This document shows, piece after piece, positions 21,675 through 35,400 of a stretch of DNA of 64,000 bases. Where the stretch lies: assembly GCA_038502055.1 (NCBI GenBank), contig JAXRKN010000032.1, forward strand, positions 1,860,001 through 1,924,000, read 5' to 3'. How positions within the stretch are numbered: the first letter of the stretch is position 1; every line of letters starts with the position of its first letter. A program made the position numbers and the translations under genes. The DNA is from Tanytarsus gracilentus (Eukaryota; Arthropoda; Insecta; Diptera; Chironomidae). The notes beneath the pieces were generated by a model, which saw only the letters and a list, made by a program, of their open reading frames with translations, searched no databases and was not told where the DNA came from.

Positions 21675-24600
21675 CACACAGCACACCCTTAAAAAATAAA
21701 AAAAATTATTTTGTAAAAAAATTTCTGTAAAATTTTATTTAATGCAGAATAGATAGATTTAAGTGAGACAATAGATTAAACTTTAATCATTAAAGTCATG
21801 AAATTTGGAAGTTCTTTTAAATATTCAACACACTCGGTTGATGCTAAAAATGAGGAAATAAAATTAAAGTTTCCAAACACTTGCTTAGAATGAGGAACTT
21901 TTTAAAATCTTCCACATGACTTTAAAATCACTGCTTAAGTTTTTTGATTTGGAAAATTTCAATTCATGAAGCATTTTGAGGATTTCCTTCACGTTTTGCT
22001 AATGAAGCTTCGTTTTATGTTCTTTTATGATGAAAGAATTTTTGTTGAATTTTATAGATTTTTCAGATCGCTCAAATTCGGACTTTTTATAACAAATTAT
22101 TATTTAAAATAAAATTCAAACAAACTTGAAAGTATTTAATTAAATTAAAAAATGACTTCATCGCCGACAATCTTTTTAAAGTATGTAATCAAAAATTCTC
22201 AGATCAAGTCATTAGAACAGAAACCCAGAAAAGAATTCACGGAAGTTTGCCGCTAATTGATGTTAATCAATTTTAAGCTTCTAAACTAAATGCATTGAAG
22301 TTCAAAGTCATGGTTTTAATTGACTACGAGCTGATTAATATCAGTTACATTTATCGTGCAAAAAATTATTATTTTGTAAAGTTCAATGGCATTCTCTCTG
22401 CTTCAAATGTGCTCGATGATAGAGGAGAATTCATTTGAGCGATAAAAAGTTGCATAAAATTTCACTTTCACGCTCACAGAAGAGTCTCGAGCATTTAATG
22501 AGAACTTTCCAAGCAATTGCTAGCAGTAAAAATATTATGGAACGTGGCGAATGAAATTTTACACGCAAATATAGTTTTTGAAGAAGGGGCAGAAAACTCT
22601 GGTTCAAAATCAAATATTTCGGAGTATAAGAAATTTTAAAAATGAAAATTCTTCTTAATGCATTTCATAAAAATTATTCAAAATATTTTTAAACTATTAT
22701 AAAAAGTGTTCCACAACTTTTTTACTATCCAGCAAAAAGATAACAAAATATGAAATTTTCCTGTCAACGCTCGCGATCTCAAGTTTATTGAACTAATCTG
22801 AATATGAAGAAGATTTAAGAGTCTTAAAAAATTTACTGAAAGCGCGGAAAAAAATATATCGATGATTCTTTGTAGTAGTTGTGAGTGGCAATCATCATAA
22901 ATTAGAGCTAAAAATAAAAAAGTATTTCGCATCTTCAAACTGCGTCGCAAATTCTTTCTTTTTTATTTGAAGATCATCATTAATTTTTTCACCATCCCAC
23001 TTTTTGAAATACTCAATTTTTTGGAGGTCAATGGAATTTTCCTCTCCCAGCCGGCACTCTCACAAATACGCCTGAGTTTTTAAACACATAAAGAGAGCCT
23101 TATCGACTATAGTAAAAAAACTTCCTTCAGACAGTTCATTGATACCCGCGAAAAAAAAGAAGAATAATGAACGGTATTTGCGCGCGATTTAAGTTCATGA
23201 GTTCGAATACGACGAAATGAATTAAGGCAGTCTTGAAATTTCGTCATCTTTTTCATTTGTAATTGAGTTGGTGACCGAAAATTTTACCGCTACGCAATAA
23301 TAATTTTAATTTATTAAAGGAAGATTTATAGATTTAACGGAAATAATAAATATGCGTGTAGATTATAAATGTGATTGAGATTTTACTAGAAATTATTTTG
23401 CAGTCAGTTTTTAAAAATCAATTTTATTTAAAACAAATATTGACACATTTCATTTACGTTTTAATAATTTTATATTCACAATTGTGCACCAACGCAAATA
23501 TAGAAATTTAATTTTATCATCTCTCATTTTCGACCTTGTGAGCTTTCACAATTCACGACGTTAAAGCCCTTGATTGATATTGCAATTTTTTTTATCAAAT
23601 ATATATGTGATCAAAGTCATCATGACATAATGTGCACGATTTTAACTAAAATGAGAAAGCATTTAATCGAAAGGGAACGTGACTCATGGGGTGAGTAGTA
23701 AACTTCCGCGCAGATTAATTTTCAAGTTTAAAGTAAAAAACAAACAATTCTAATTGCTGCGCGTTTCACCTTATCTGTGGTTCGTGGTTTATTTTAAAAA
23801 CTTTTAGGAAATCTTTAAATACAAATTTGTCTAATCAATGTCAGCTTTGACGTTTTAATTATTGCAATAAATTTTACGGTTTCAATTTTTCTTTTAATTT
23901 GAATTGAGTTATTTTAATTAAATTGTTTTATTGTGTATTGAAAACCATCAATAAATTTTACAGTTTAAAAAAATTTCCAAGAATATTTAAATTTAAAAAA
24001 TACGTTACAAAAAAATTTAAACTTTTAATTACTTTATGAACTACATCTCTATAATTTTTAAGATTATCATGAACTCGCATGTTAATGGAATTAAATTTAA
24101 AACCACATTTATCAAACAAAATCATCGACATGCATGCAACAAATTGTAAAAATTGTACCTAACAGCTCTTTAAATTAGCTTAATTGGATTGTGCAATAAT
24201 TTCCTCGCGCATTTGAATTAATTTCAATTAGCTCAATTTAATGCAAATTTTCGTCTTACTATGTTCCATATTTTTTAAATTTAACCAAGCGATTTGTCAA
24301 TTTATAAGCGCATTAAAATTAATCTTCGCACATTGAGAGTGAGAAAATATACATTAACGCGAATGACAAAACCTTCGGGTGTAAGAAAATCTTTCACACA
24401 TTCGAGAGTTAATTAAATTTGCTTTCTTTGTATACAGTTGAAATTAACACTCAATTGCAATTCTTTGTTTATTGTAATCTCGCCGTTTGTACATATGGAA
24501 AAACGCTTACGAATATTCTCAATGTGAAAATTTCTACATTTACAATTAAACTTTTTTATATTCTATTAATATTTCATTTTACTTCCCTCTTTCCATTATC

Positions 24601-26178
24601 TTACTTCCTTGTGTACAATCCGATGTCTGTCAGCTTACATCAAGTCCTTTGGCCTCGGCTAGTCGCTTTCTTCTTATTTAGGTCATTAGGGAAAACTTAA
24701 GGATGTATTGATCGATGTAATATTGCAATATTTGCAATGCATTGTAAAAATATTATGAAGATTGATGAGTCATTAATGATGGCAGACATAGTTATGACCT
24801 TTGTGACATGATTTTTATACTTTGTAAAAAAAATTTTTAAAAATTATTGAGGCATGAATTTGAAAATTAAAACGTAATGAATTAAAAAAGGATTTTTAAA
24901 AAAATATTAAACGTTTAATAGTAAATTACGTAATTTTTTAATCCATCAATCAATAATTCTGTAATGACCGACTGTCGGAAAGTACTTTCTAATGACACTG
25001 ACCAAGGCAATCCCTTGTGGCACACATTTAGAAACGTTTGGGAATTTTACTGAGTTAAGTTGAAATTTTATACAAGTTTGTGCCACCAGGGATTAAATTT
25101 CTCCAAAAAGGTCATTAAGTTCTTCAATAATTTATGCTATTTTCCAGTTCACACATTTCTATGATTAAATTTCCTCCGTTTACGTTTCGTTGCACGCCGA
25201 TAAAAAATAAATTTTTAATCCACAGGTCAATAAAAGTTTCGTGACTCTAACGAACTAAAAAAGAGTAAACTTGATCTACTTTCTCACACTTCAGAGTTAA
25301 TTTTGTGTTGATGAATTTCAATTGCACGGAATTAATAAAAAAAGTATTCATCAAAAATACATTGAAGGCTGCATTTTCGCTCGTCAAGTCAACGATCTCA
25401 ATTTGTTTATTCTTCGCATCCGCTGCTTTAAAATTTCGTCTTAAAATATCGAGAATCGTGTTGTGTCGTGTAGAAGAATTGTTGTCAGCATAAAGTGTGA
25501 TCAACATAAAATAAGATTTTTTATCGCTCCAGTAATCAATTTTTCTAAGTTTGAACTTAAAATTTTCTCCATTCGATTGAGGGAATTTCGTGACAAGCTG
25601 AGACTGGGTTTTTTTCTTATATGGGTCATTTTTATTTTTAAAAAGTTTGACAAAACTCTAGGAATTATTTTTGTTCTTGAAAAAGTTCCGGGATGATAGC
25701 CAAAAATTTAAATTTTCAGGATTTTCCGATGATTTAAAATAAATATTAATAGATACTTGATAATAAACTCCTGTCTCTACCCCTGATCCACAACAATTAA
25801 ATTTAAAACTATAATCCTCAAATATGCCATTATCAGTTAACATCTTAAAGTGCAACGGTCGACAGAAAACATGAAACACTTTTGTTGCTTTATTTATAGA
25901 TAAAAAGCTGAGAAGAAGAAAAGAAAGAAATCGCGTGTCTGAACTTGAACAACAAAAGTCATGACTCATGACGTATTTAATTTTCTTTTGTAAGCCAAAT
26001 GAGAGCGAAAATTTCGCCATGAAGTTTCAACATGATTGAGTTCCTCTTTTACAACAGTGCAGTGATCGCTGCATGTTTCAACATGGTTAGGTATGATCAC
26101 AACAAAAGAGCCCCCAAAAATGGATGAGTCAAAGTTACATTAGTAATTCGGAGCGCATACAACAACAGCTGAGCATTC
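21675..26178. other. Intergenic spacer
   Basis: AT-rich, with no gene recognised. It contains one small inverted-repeat element near 25.0 kb (listed separately). Many short open frames on both strands lack splice context and protein-like composition. Confidence 0.4.
25009..25094. mobile_element. Small MITE-like element, about 80 bp
   Basis: AATCCCTTGTGGCACA at 25009-25024 faces TGTGCCACCAGGGATT at 25079-25094, matching in 15 of 16 positions as an inverted repeat. The terminal repeats can be read as CCCTKGTGGCACA flanked by AT. The right end is identical over 16 bp to a stretch in the pickpocket intron at about 50.8 kb, which supports a dispersed family. Coding capacity is nil. Confidence 0.5.
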
Positions 26179-26212
26179 AGTCGTTAGAGACACACAGTCA
26201 GTCAGTCGGTCG
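26177..26212 (+). promoter_or_regulatory. Core promoter: initiator plus pause button
   Basis: TCAGTC at 26177-26182 fits the arthropod initiator TCAKTY. TCGGTCG at 26206-26212 fits the pause-button consensus KCGRWCG and starts at +28 from the initiator A (26179), the expected position. The flank is a run of CAGT repeats. In Drosophila this combination marks paused, regulated promoters. It drives the plus strand. Confidence 0.5.
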
Positions 26213-26803
26213 GATTTGTTTACAGCACATAGTCATACATACAACGGCAATGTCGTCGTGAGACGTTGTAAAGAAGAAAAAATATCACAAACATACACAA
26301 AGAGAATGCGAGAGAATATGGATTTAACTACAACAGCAAAAAAAAGAAGCGGAATACTAATAGCGGGAGTACGATTAAGAAGCATTTGACTCAGTCGCTT
26401 CGGATAGGCAGGCAGCAAAAACAAAAAGTTCTCAGATTCTCGCAGAGAAACTCGGAAGTGAAAAATTAGTGAAATTTATTCTTGGAAAAATATTTCTCAA
26501 GGGAGAAAAAGTCACAAGTGAATTCGAATAAAAAAAATATTGAGTTTAATTAGTAGATCAGTAGAGCAGTGATCTAAATAATTAACGAAACGAGCATATG
26601 CATGGAAATCTAAACAAACATAAAGAATTATTTTTTGATTGCGAAGAAAGCACGAAGTGAAAATTTGAGCTTCATTGTGAAGGTTGCTGACGAAAACTGC
26701 CGTGAGAATTGTGCAAAAAACAAGTAAAATTTAAATTAAAAGAGGGAAGTTTATGCACTTTCGCTGTGGATGACTATTAAAGTGAAGTGGCCGCTAAAAT
26801 TAG
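26179..26803 (+). other. Candidate 5' exon (UTR plus 11 codons)
   Basis: From the initiator the sequence has UTR-like composition, several short upstream reading frames, then an ATG at 26770 coding MTIKVKWPLKL and a strong donor, TTAG followed by GTGAGT, at 26804 (phase 1). Phase 1 fits three plus-strand acceptors: 34164 and 45488 (TBL2) and 35191 (REXO1). Joined to 35191 the reading frame runs on as LKL-DPSPITQQ and gives 542 residues; joined to 34164 it would give a TBL2 without its membrane segment. Which is real cannot be decided from sequence. The ATG may also be unused and the exon purely non-coding. Confidence 0.4.
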
Positions 26804-29457
26804 GTGAGTCTAAATTTTTTGGTGGGAAAACAGTTTTTATAATAATTTCACTCACATGTTGTTGTATAGGTCGTACTTTACGATGATATTTCCGTGTCTT
26901 ATTGAGCTTTAATAAATTTATTGAAATGCGGCGTCACTCGCAAAACGTAAACTACGATTTAAATCGAGAGGTCAGTCAGTTTCTTGCTCTCACTCACTTT
27001 TCTTCGTCGTGTGCTCTCTTTTGAAAATGATCTGTTAAAAAATCCCATCCTCACGCTGCGTCATTGATACGTCATCGGAAACATTCGCGAGTGTGTCGCT
27101 ATTTTTGTGTCCACGATACCACAGCTGATTCATAATTCATTCATGAGAATTAAAAATTCCTTCGATAAAAATTTCTTCGTGATGATATCAATATTGATGA
27201 TGTCTGGTCGTTTATTTATCGATTCTCAATAAGTTGTTTTTATCACGATACTCGAACAAATTCCTTGAATTCCACTTATTGAGAACTCGTTAGGGCTGTT
27301 TGTAATTCACTAATTGTTTTTTAAATGTTAAACATTAAAATTAATTAAATTTAACATTTTAGAATTTTCTTAGAAATTTTTTAATAACAAAGTTGACAAT
27401 GATCGGCTTAAAGTGACATCACTTACATGCCTACGTCACCATTTTCTTTATGCAAGCCGTTCCATAATTTTCATGATCGTGTGCTGATATTTTTGTAAAC
27501 ATAATCGCACGTTGTAAAATTCAATTGACGACTTAAAAATTTTCGTCAAAACAAGGTCAACAAATTTTTGCGCTTTTAAAAACTTAAAGGACAACTTTAA
27601 ACTTTTATTTGCAGGTTGATATCGCTCGAGTGTTGATTTTTGTAATAAGCGATGTGTAAATATTTTACGATACTTTCCAAGAAAAGAGTTCGCGTTTCTC
27701 GAAATCAAGTTCATTACGCAAGGATGATGAAAGCTTTTGAAAAAGCTCAATAATAAATCCTGCGTGGGACATGAAAACCGTTGAAGCCGTAAATTTAAAT
27801 AAAAGTATACTTTTTGTATACAATTGCTATTGAAAATACGTTGAAGCCGAGATTTAAATTTTATTTGTATGAGGATTTTTTGAATTTTAACGGTAACATT
27901 TGGTCATGTCCCACGCAGGTAATAAATATTTGTAAATAAAAGAAATGTCAACAATAAACTAGATTGGCAAAAATAGAATTCGCGTCATGGATTTTTCTTC
28001 AAAAATAAAAGTCAACAAGTTTATCAAAAACTTTTTCTTACTTCTGGAAATTTCCAGCTAATTTATTAATCCTATTAAAAATTTTAAAAGTCTCTTTTTT
28101 CGCAACATTTAAACAAAGATCTCACACAAAGCACGATAATTATCTGTCCATATGTGGGTACACAAAGAGAAATTAAAAAAAGCTTCCTGGTGTATCGCAC
28201 CATAGGGTAATGCACACACAACTAAATATTATAATAATTTTAATTTCAAGCAGAAACGTGTTTGGAAAGTTAAACAAGTCGATTTGTGACACACAAGTTG
28301 TTTGACAACGAACAAAATAATAGCGAAAAGTCTTTAGTTGCGCATAATGATGTCGCTTTATTTTTTCATGAACAAATCACGAGCCATGAGAGTGAATCTG
28401 TTCCTAATGAACATCCATCAGTATCAACAATGGAGTTACATTGCAGTGTCATGTGCTCAAATTTTGTATGAAAATTTTCAATGTAGAGAAATTTGAGACC
28501 AACAACAGAGAACAAAAAAATTACTTTATGGAAATGTTTCGCAGTTTGTAACAGAAAAAACTGTACTAAAAATTTGAATCTGGTTTGTTAGTGTTTGTGA
28601 ATCAACACAAACGTGTAATTTAAAAGCCGGCAGCATGTTGGACAAAAACTTCTTGAGTGAGAGGGTCGTGTTAGGAATTAATGAATGAAATTTGATGTCA
28701 CTGTTTAAAATTAAATTTAAAAATCAAAATTAATATTTTAAAAAGAATTAAAATAAAAATTAATGTTTTGAGTCAGTTTATACTGGTTCCTATTTATCTA
28801 CCTGAAACATCCTTAATCCTTAAAAGTAAGATAAGATAACAAAACTCATCAAAAAAATTCAGGTCAAAAATATTTTTATTGCCCTCATTACTCACAAATT
28901 GTAAATTTGGAGGCTGGTCATATGAGTGAGAAAATACTGCGGATTTCCCAAATGAGATGATTGAAAAATTTCCCGCATCCTCACACAAACACATCGATGA
29001 GTGCATCTTTCACACATTCTCGCATACTCTTCATCATCATCCACCGTCATCTTTAGTACAAACATAAATTCACGTACTAAAAAATTTTACTCGCGACTCT
29101 GCTCAATCCTACTCGTGAATTCAAGCGATCAAGACGTGCTAGTATATTTTTTCCCGCACTCATTCGGTGAATTTTTTCTCTGGTGTTTGATATCTAAAAA
29201 AATATTAAAGAAGATAAAGCAAAATAAAAAAAAATCGGAGGCAAAAAGAAGAAAATAAAGGTGTGAAATATTTTTTTTCTGGATATAAGCAGAAGAAAAG
29301 TTGCTTTATTTTTTCTTTAAGAAATGAAACAAAAATAAAGGATAAAAATAGTTCGGGAGAAAAAAATATTTGGCCATAAAAGTTATCAGAAAAAGTGCAT
29401 TTAAGCGAGAAATGAGAGTGGAATAGAAAAACTCGATAAAAGAAAAAAATCGTCATT
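26804..29457. other. Spacer or first intron between the 5' exon and TBL2
   Basis: No coding exon seen apart from the MITE at 27.75-27.93 kb. The stretch 29000-29457 is the likely TBL2 promoter and 5' UTR; CTAGTATATTTT at about 29138 differs in one position from core promoter motif 6 (KTYRGTATWTTT). Confidence 0.35.
27751..27927. mobile_element. 161-bp MITE with 16-bp inverted ends and 8-bp target duplication
   Basis: CCTGCGTGGGACATGA at 27759-27774 is matched exactly by its reverse complement at 27904-27919. The same 8 bp, TAATAAAT, flank both ends (27751-27758 and 27920-27927). The inversion continues imperfectly inwards (ACCGTT at 27777, AACGGT at 27889). Inside, a direct duplication of CGTTGAAGCCG occurs at about 27779 and 27839. 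An 8-bp duplication points to a hAT-, P- or Merlin-type transposase acting in trans; the termini do not let me choose. It has no coding capacity. Confidence 0.88.
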
Positions 29458-32400
29458 ATGTTGGATACAATCATTATCGGACTGCTAATTTTATCCGCTC
29501 TAATCTACGGTTTCTGGCAATACTATGCCGAGCACGATAATGTCTCTGAAAAAAGAAAAAGTAAGCAAAAAAATTTTTTTAAATAAAATATATTCAAAAA
29601 AGGAAGACCGACCACGTGTTTTTGAGAGCGCGGCATTTTTTACGATGACGTCCATTCTTAAAAAAATGTGATTCATTCTCGATCTTTGCCTCTCTCCACA
29701 GAAACGCTCCATGAGTAACATCAAACTCGTTTTTCAGAATTTTTTTTATTTTCGTCTGAACAAGGGAAGACAAATTAACTCGTGACTCATTTGACTTTTT
29801 TAACGAGCGAATCATGATGCAATTATTTTTTTGCACTCGTCGAAAAAATTAAATAAATCAGGACAACGACTTATAAGTGAAATAATTTCTCAAGTGACTT
29901 TTAAGGAAAAATTATGAGTGAAGAGTAATTTTTTATGGCACTCGAAAAATAGCCTTCTAAGTAAACAAGCACAGAAAATCAATTCCTCAGTTGTAGGTGG
30001 CAACAAAAAAATTCAATGAAATATTTTAAACTGTCGGAGAGATAAATCTGCGGTTGTGCGCATTATGCACGTGAAAATTGTAAAATGTATGCCGCAGTTC
30101 TGTTATATTTTCTCCATCGCGTCTCGCCTCACGAGCTCTCCATTCTTGCATAGACACGTATGGCATCATCTTGAAGGAATTTAAAAAATCTGCACATTTA
30201 ACGTGAAATGTGAGGCCTGAAAAAAGAAAGAGAAATAAGCAAAAAGGAAAAGCAGTTGTCAGAGGCTGCATTTGGTGTAACTTGAAACTGGTTTACAATT
30301 CCCACGTTGCATGGGCTGCAAAATAAAAATTTTCTCATTCGGAATGTTGATTTTACTGTTCTTTGTATATTTTTTCAAATAAGCTTAGAAAAAGAAATCC
30401 AAAAAAAATTAACAGCCCGATGAGAATTACTTTGACGTTGAGTTATGCAATTAATCTCTAAAGAGACACCATGTGATTGCGATATCGCAACAACAACGAT
30501 AAAAAAATTCACTCATATACGCTGCCGATGACGACAACTTCATTGTCAACTTTTTGTTTCATTTTTTCTTTCGTGAGGGATCGAGGCGATGATGATGAGC
30601 ATATAATGTCAGTCAAAACAGCTAAATTTTTGTTTAAAAAAGCGGGAGAGGAGAAAAAAGTTTATAAAACAAACTTGATGAGATGTAGAATTTTACCTTG
30701 AACGCAAATTTTCAGCTGTACGCGAGATCATGAGACAAAAGCTGTTAATGTGATGATACGAAGAGGTTTTTTTACGCTACTCAATTAATTTGAGACGAAG
30801 TTCTTCTATTTTAAATTGAGATTAATTAAAATCTTTATCAAACGAATTAACAAAAATTTTCGGTAACCGAAGAATTTCGAAATAACTCCCCAGATTTCCT
30901 CCTTGTAAATTTCTCGCATGAGAATCCGTGATTAATGTGAAATTGCTCGTTTTCTTGTTAAATAATCTCATTTTACAACTTTTCCTATTCAAAGTAAAGC
31001 AAATTTTTCAAACATGATGTTGCAAAATAATTTTTCTCATCTCACAACAATTGAATTGCGGATTTCATTCAGCTTGAAAATTTCATTCAAAATGAAAATA
31101 CGCGGTAGTGTGAAGAAGATCTCGTCATCGCAATTGTTTACAAAATAGTGAAAATAAAAATGTGACGAGAGCGAGCGGAAAAATGAAAAAGAAAAGAAGA
31201 TAAATTTGATTTTAAGCTGTTTGAGATCGAGTAGAAAATTATTTTTTTACGGGGGTCTGAAGCGGGACTTTTAATCATCAATCTGATTACGCAGAATTTA
31301 TGCTCGATGACGTCTGCTAATTATCGCTATTAAAAACGCGATTTTCAATGTTCTTCCTCGTGTTATATTTGCTTTTTTATAATCGCAATTATCATCATCG
31401 TTGTGTTTTGATAATACTCATTTCATTTTATTTTGATGTGTGGGGATTGTAAAAAATATATTATTATTAAGCAGGGTTGTTAATTGATTGCTTGATTTTA
31501 GATAAATATTTTTAACTGTCTATGTCTGTGGATATTTTTAAGTATTTATTTACACTCAATTATTTTTCATTGTCTTACATTCAAATCAAACGAATTGTCA
31601 ATATACCTCGTGCAATTAATTTATTAAATTTTTTCTCTTCTAAAATTTTAAAAAATTTAAACTAGAAAAAAGTTTATGTTTAATTTTCAATGCCATTTCT
31701 CGTCTAAGTCTAAATTCTCCTACATGAGATAGTAAAATTTCAATCATTAAAAGATTTAAATAGGTTCCTTGACTTTTGTATGCTTCTTTGAACTACTTAA
31801 AGCGGATTTGAGTTCAAAGAAATGCTTGTAGATTAAATGAAACATTAAAATTAGATAGTGATTCATTGCTGTGCGGAAGAAAAAATATTTCGCTAAAAAC
31901 TGACCAAAATTTTCTGCTCTGAATTTTTATCAACAATTGTGCCATTTTTTTGCTGCCATTAATTCAATTATTCATTTTTTAAATGACCACCAAAAAAAAT
32001 CTTTATTCAATTAGCGGACGATGAAAAAACCACTAAGTCGAAAGAAATTGTAACCGCATGTCACTTAGCCTTTTCTCACAGTCCATTACACCGAGTGAGA
32101 AGAGAGAGATAAAGTCGTTATGTTTACGCCAAATTTAAAACTACGAGAGAGGATATTTTCATATATTTTTTGGCAGGTGATCTTCATTGACATTTAACTC
32201 AAAATAATTTAAACAAGACTCGCACGCGACAGACAGTGAAGGAGGTTTGTGCGAATGAATTTTTGTTGTAAAATTTCATGATTCAATTCCTGATGAAAAA
32301 AAAGAAATGAATATAAAAAATTACCATTTCCACTTCCGTACAGAAAAAAGAGCATTGAATGTATGAAAATCAATAAAATAACAATTTGAGCAACCTTGGT

Positions 32401-35400
32401 GGTTGGAAACAACGAACATGACTCCCTATTATTGAAGTCGAGTTGACAATTGTACGTGCAACGTGTTGGTAGCGTGATTCTAAACATGTGTCTCGCCTCC
32501 ACTCGACTCTCAATCAATTGTCAATAACTCAAATTGATGCTGATAGGCAATTTTTTATTGGAATTCTTCACGTTGCAGATCAACGAGATTTTCTAGCTTG
32601 GCACTTTGCACGTGACATAACTTTTCGGCCTAGTTCATTAATTTGTGCGTGATTTTTTTCTTATCGCTTATTGAATTTCGTGTAAACAGAAACTAAAAAA
32701 ATGTGACGACGATAAATTTTTAATAATATTTTTTGTGATAAATTTTTTAAAGTTTTTTTTTTGAATTGCCGAGAGATGATTTAAAATAAAAATATTTGCA
32801 TGAAATTTAATTAATTTTCAACCTCAAATGACCCCACATGACTGACATGCACAATTTTTTCTCTCGAAGCTAAAAAAACCTTATCTCGGTAATTATGTGT
32901 TCCCTCACTTTCGCCGCAAAATGTCACATTTTAGCTTTTCACCATTGGCAGGAAAGTGGTTTTTAATAATTTAATGCGAACTGATTTATTTTTATTTACT
33001 GAAAGCAAATGTGAACTGAGACACATGGCGGCGATGTAATGAGCGGCTACTTTCAATCACATTAAAAATGCATGAGGAAAAACTTTAAAGTTTCACAATA
33101 ACGTTCGATTCTGTGTTGGGTTGCCAATTGAAACCTTGGCGATATCAAATAGGTTTCACATGAGCGATAAGAAAAAATTGTTGTGACTCCCTTTGATTTC
33201 TAAGGAGACGTGCTAAAAAATTGGGGCAACTCGCTTATTTTTTTTGAGTGTAATAAAACAATGAACTGATAAGATATGGTCAGATAGTTACAAAATGACG
33301 AAAGTTAAAGGCTCAATTTCGAAGATAATTTTATGAGAGTGTGAACGAATTAAAAACAACGCAATTGAGGCTTTTGTTTATCATTGAAAAACTTGAAATT
33401 TTTCAAATACAGATGATACATTAAATGGGTTATATTTAAATTTGTATTAAATGAAGGATAAAGCGATAAAAATGTAAATTTTATAATATTTTTAATCAAA
33501 TAAATTTTTTGATAAAATAATTTTTCGGACTCTCCCAAATTATGAATTAAAAAATCCCAAAATAATTGTCAATGACTCATTTTTTACAACTTGACAAAGT
33601 ATTTACTTAAAAGCGCATAAAACAATGCTTATCAAACTTTTTAGCTTGTAATACCCGAGAAAGATTAAAAACCGCAAAAATCCACATTAGTGTGAATTTT
33701 TTATTAAATCAAAAAAGTCATAAAAACTGATAAATTGTACAATAAAATATTGTTGATAATTGTTGGTACAAAGGGGAGTTCCGGATAAAAGGTCTTTATC
33801 ACCCCTTGAGATTTTAAAAAATTAATCACGAGCTGTAGGTGCTTTTCAAAGCCTACATCAAGCGTGATTTTTCTGCAAATATTTTCACGCAATGAAATAG
33901 AAAACATTCGCAGTTTAAGAGATGAAAAAAGAGAACCGTTAAAATTGGCAAAGTTACGTCAGTTGAGTGCCGTGCCTCTCTCAACGTACATTCTGAAAAT
34001 TGACATTACAGTAGCACAAATTGCACAACAAGTTTTTTGCTTGTATGACAAACGTTATATATGGCATTGACATCGACTTGCTGATATTGTCAATTTCGAT
34101 AGCACATGTGACTGATAAGCCGTATCAACTAACCTCTTATTGTTTTTTTTATTTTCTTTGCAGATGAGGCACAGAAAAAGTTGGAAGAATATGCAACAAA
34201 GGATAGCAAAACAGCAAACACTAAAAAACAAACAGAAACAAGCGGAAATCAGAATAAGCCGAACGTTGGAAAGAGTTCAAAGCGTTCCAACTTGAAGAAG
34301 CGATCCGATAAAGCGAACTACTCACACAACTGGTTATTGACGACTCTCAAGGGTCACACCGGCTCAGTTATGGACATGAGCTTTTCCGCAAATGGAAAGT
34401 ATCTTGCAACATGTGCAGATGGTGAGTTTCCCTATCAATCTTTATAATTTCTAGTAGAAATAACCATAATAGCGCCAATGACTGACTCCACTCTTATCGA
34501 CTCTTAATTACTAAACAACATGCACATGGCTCGATGAGTTTTCGAATGCAATTCACAACAAAAATATAATTTTACGATTATTTTTTCCTGATAACAATTC
34601 AAGTTCAATGCTTCGATTGTGATCACCTGATTATGATCTTTTTTTTTCGAAAAAAATAATTTAAAATAATTTTACATGCTATTAAAAATAATTTGGACGG
34701 TGATTTAAAAAACGCATGAAAATGTTTTAATAAATTTTGAGTGATTTTATTAATTTAAAAATATTTTGCATGTTAATTTTTTAAATAAAAGTGAAATATT
34801 TAATTTAGTGATTTTTTGAGTGAATTTAAAATAAATTCAAGATATGTGAGTTGCATGGAGGTGGCACAAGCATACACGATAACACTTGACACTACTTTTT
34901 ATCATTTTTGGTGTTGGACAATCAAACAAAAAATCTTTAAAATTATCCCAAAGACATTTTTCAAAACACCTTTTTAAGACAAATTCTACACACAATTTTG
35001 ACTTTGTATTCAATGCATTCAAATCAAATTGAGGTTAAGGTTAAAATTTAGAAAATAACTTCGCGATCTCATAAAACTTGCACACTTTGCTAATTAAATT
35101 TTTATTGCCTCCCCAATTCAATGTGAGAATTGCAAACAAATCGATTAATTTTTAAAAATTCCTTTCTTTTTTCTCTCTCGTCAATTAAAGATCCATCCCC
35201 AATTACACAACAACCTTCATCATCATCGCTCGATGGTGAATCAGACGTCACAAACGAGACATCAACAAGTAGCGATGATTCTCCCAAACAAAAGCGAACA
35301 CAACGCAATCGTAAAGCGAATCAGCATTTCGCAAAGCAGCGTTCAAATCGCAATCAAAATGGCAAGTTGATGTCGAATCATCATGGCCAAGCGAATAATG

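Noticed and set aside
21298..21730. Long open frames in several phases on both strands across the 18-bp array
   Set aside because: The unit length is a multiple of three without stops, so all frames open automatically; the peptides are perfect low-complexity repeats with no start context or splice sites.
23205..23220. AGTTCGAATAC as a tRNA B box
   Set aside because: Does not fit GGTTCRANYCC, and no matching A box or cloverleaf is present nearby.
28187..28215. Small hairpin CCTGGTG ... CACCATAGG as a further MITE end
   Set aside because: Arms are short and imperfect, and no flanking duplication or second copy was found.
29136..29166. TATA-like TATATTTTTT followed by TCATTC as a TBL2 TATA/Inr promoter
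   Set aside because: Spacing of about 20 bp is too short for a TATA-initiator pair; the motif 6-like reading of the same bases is more plausible.
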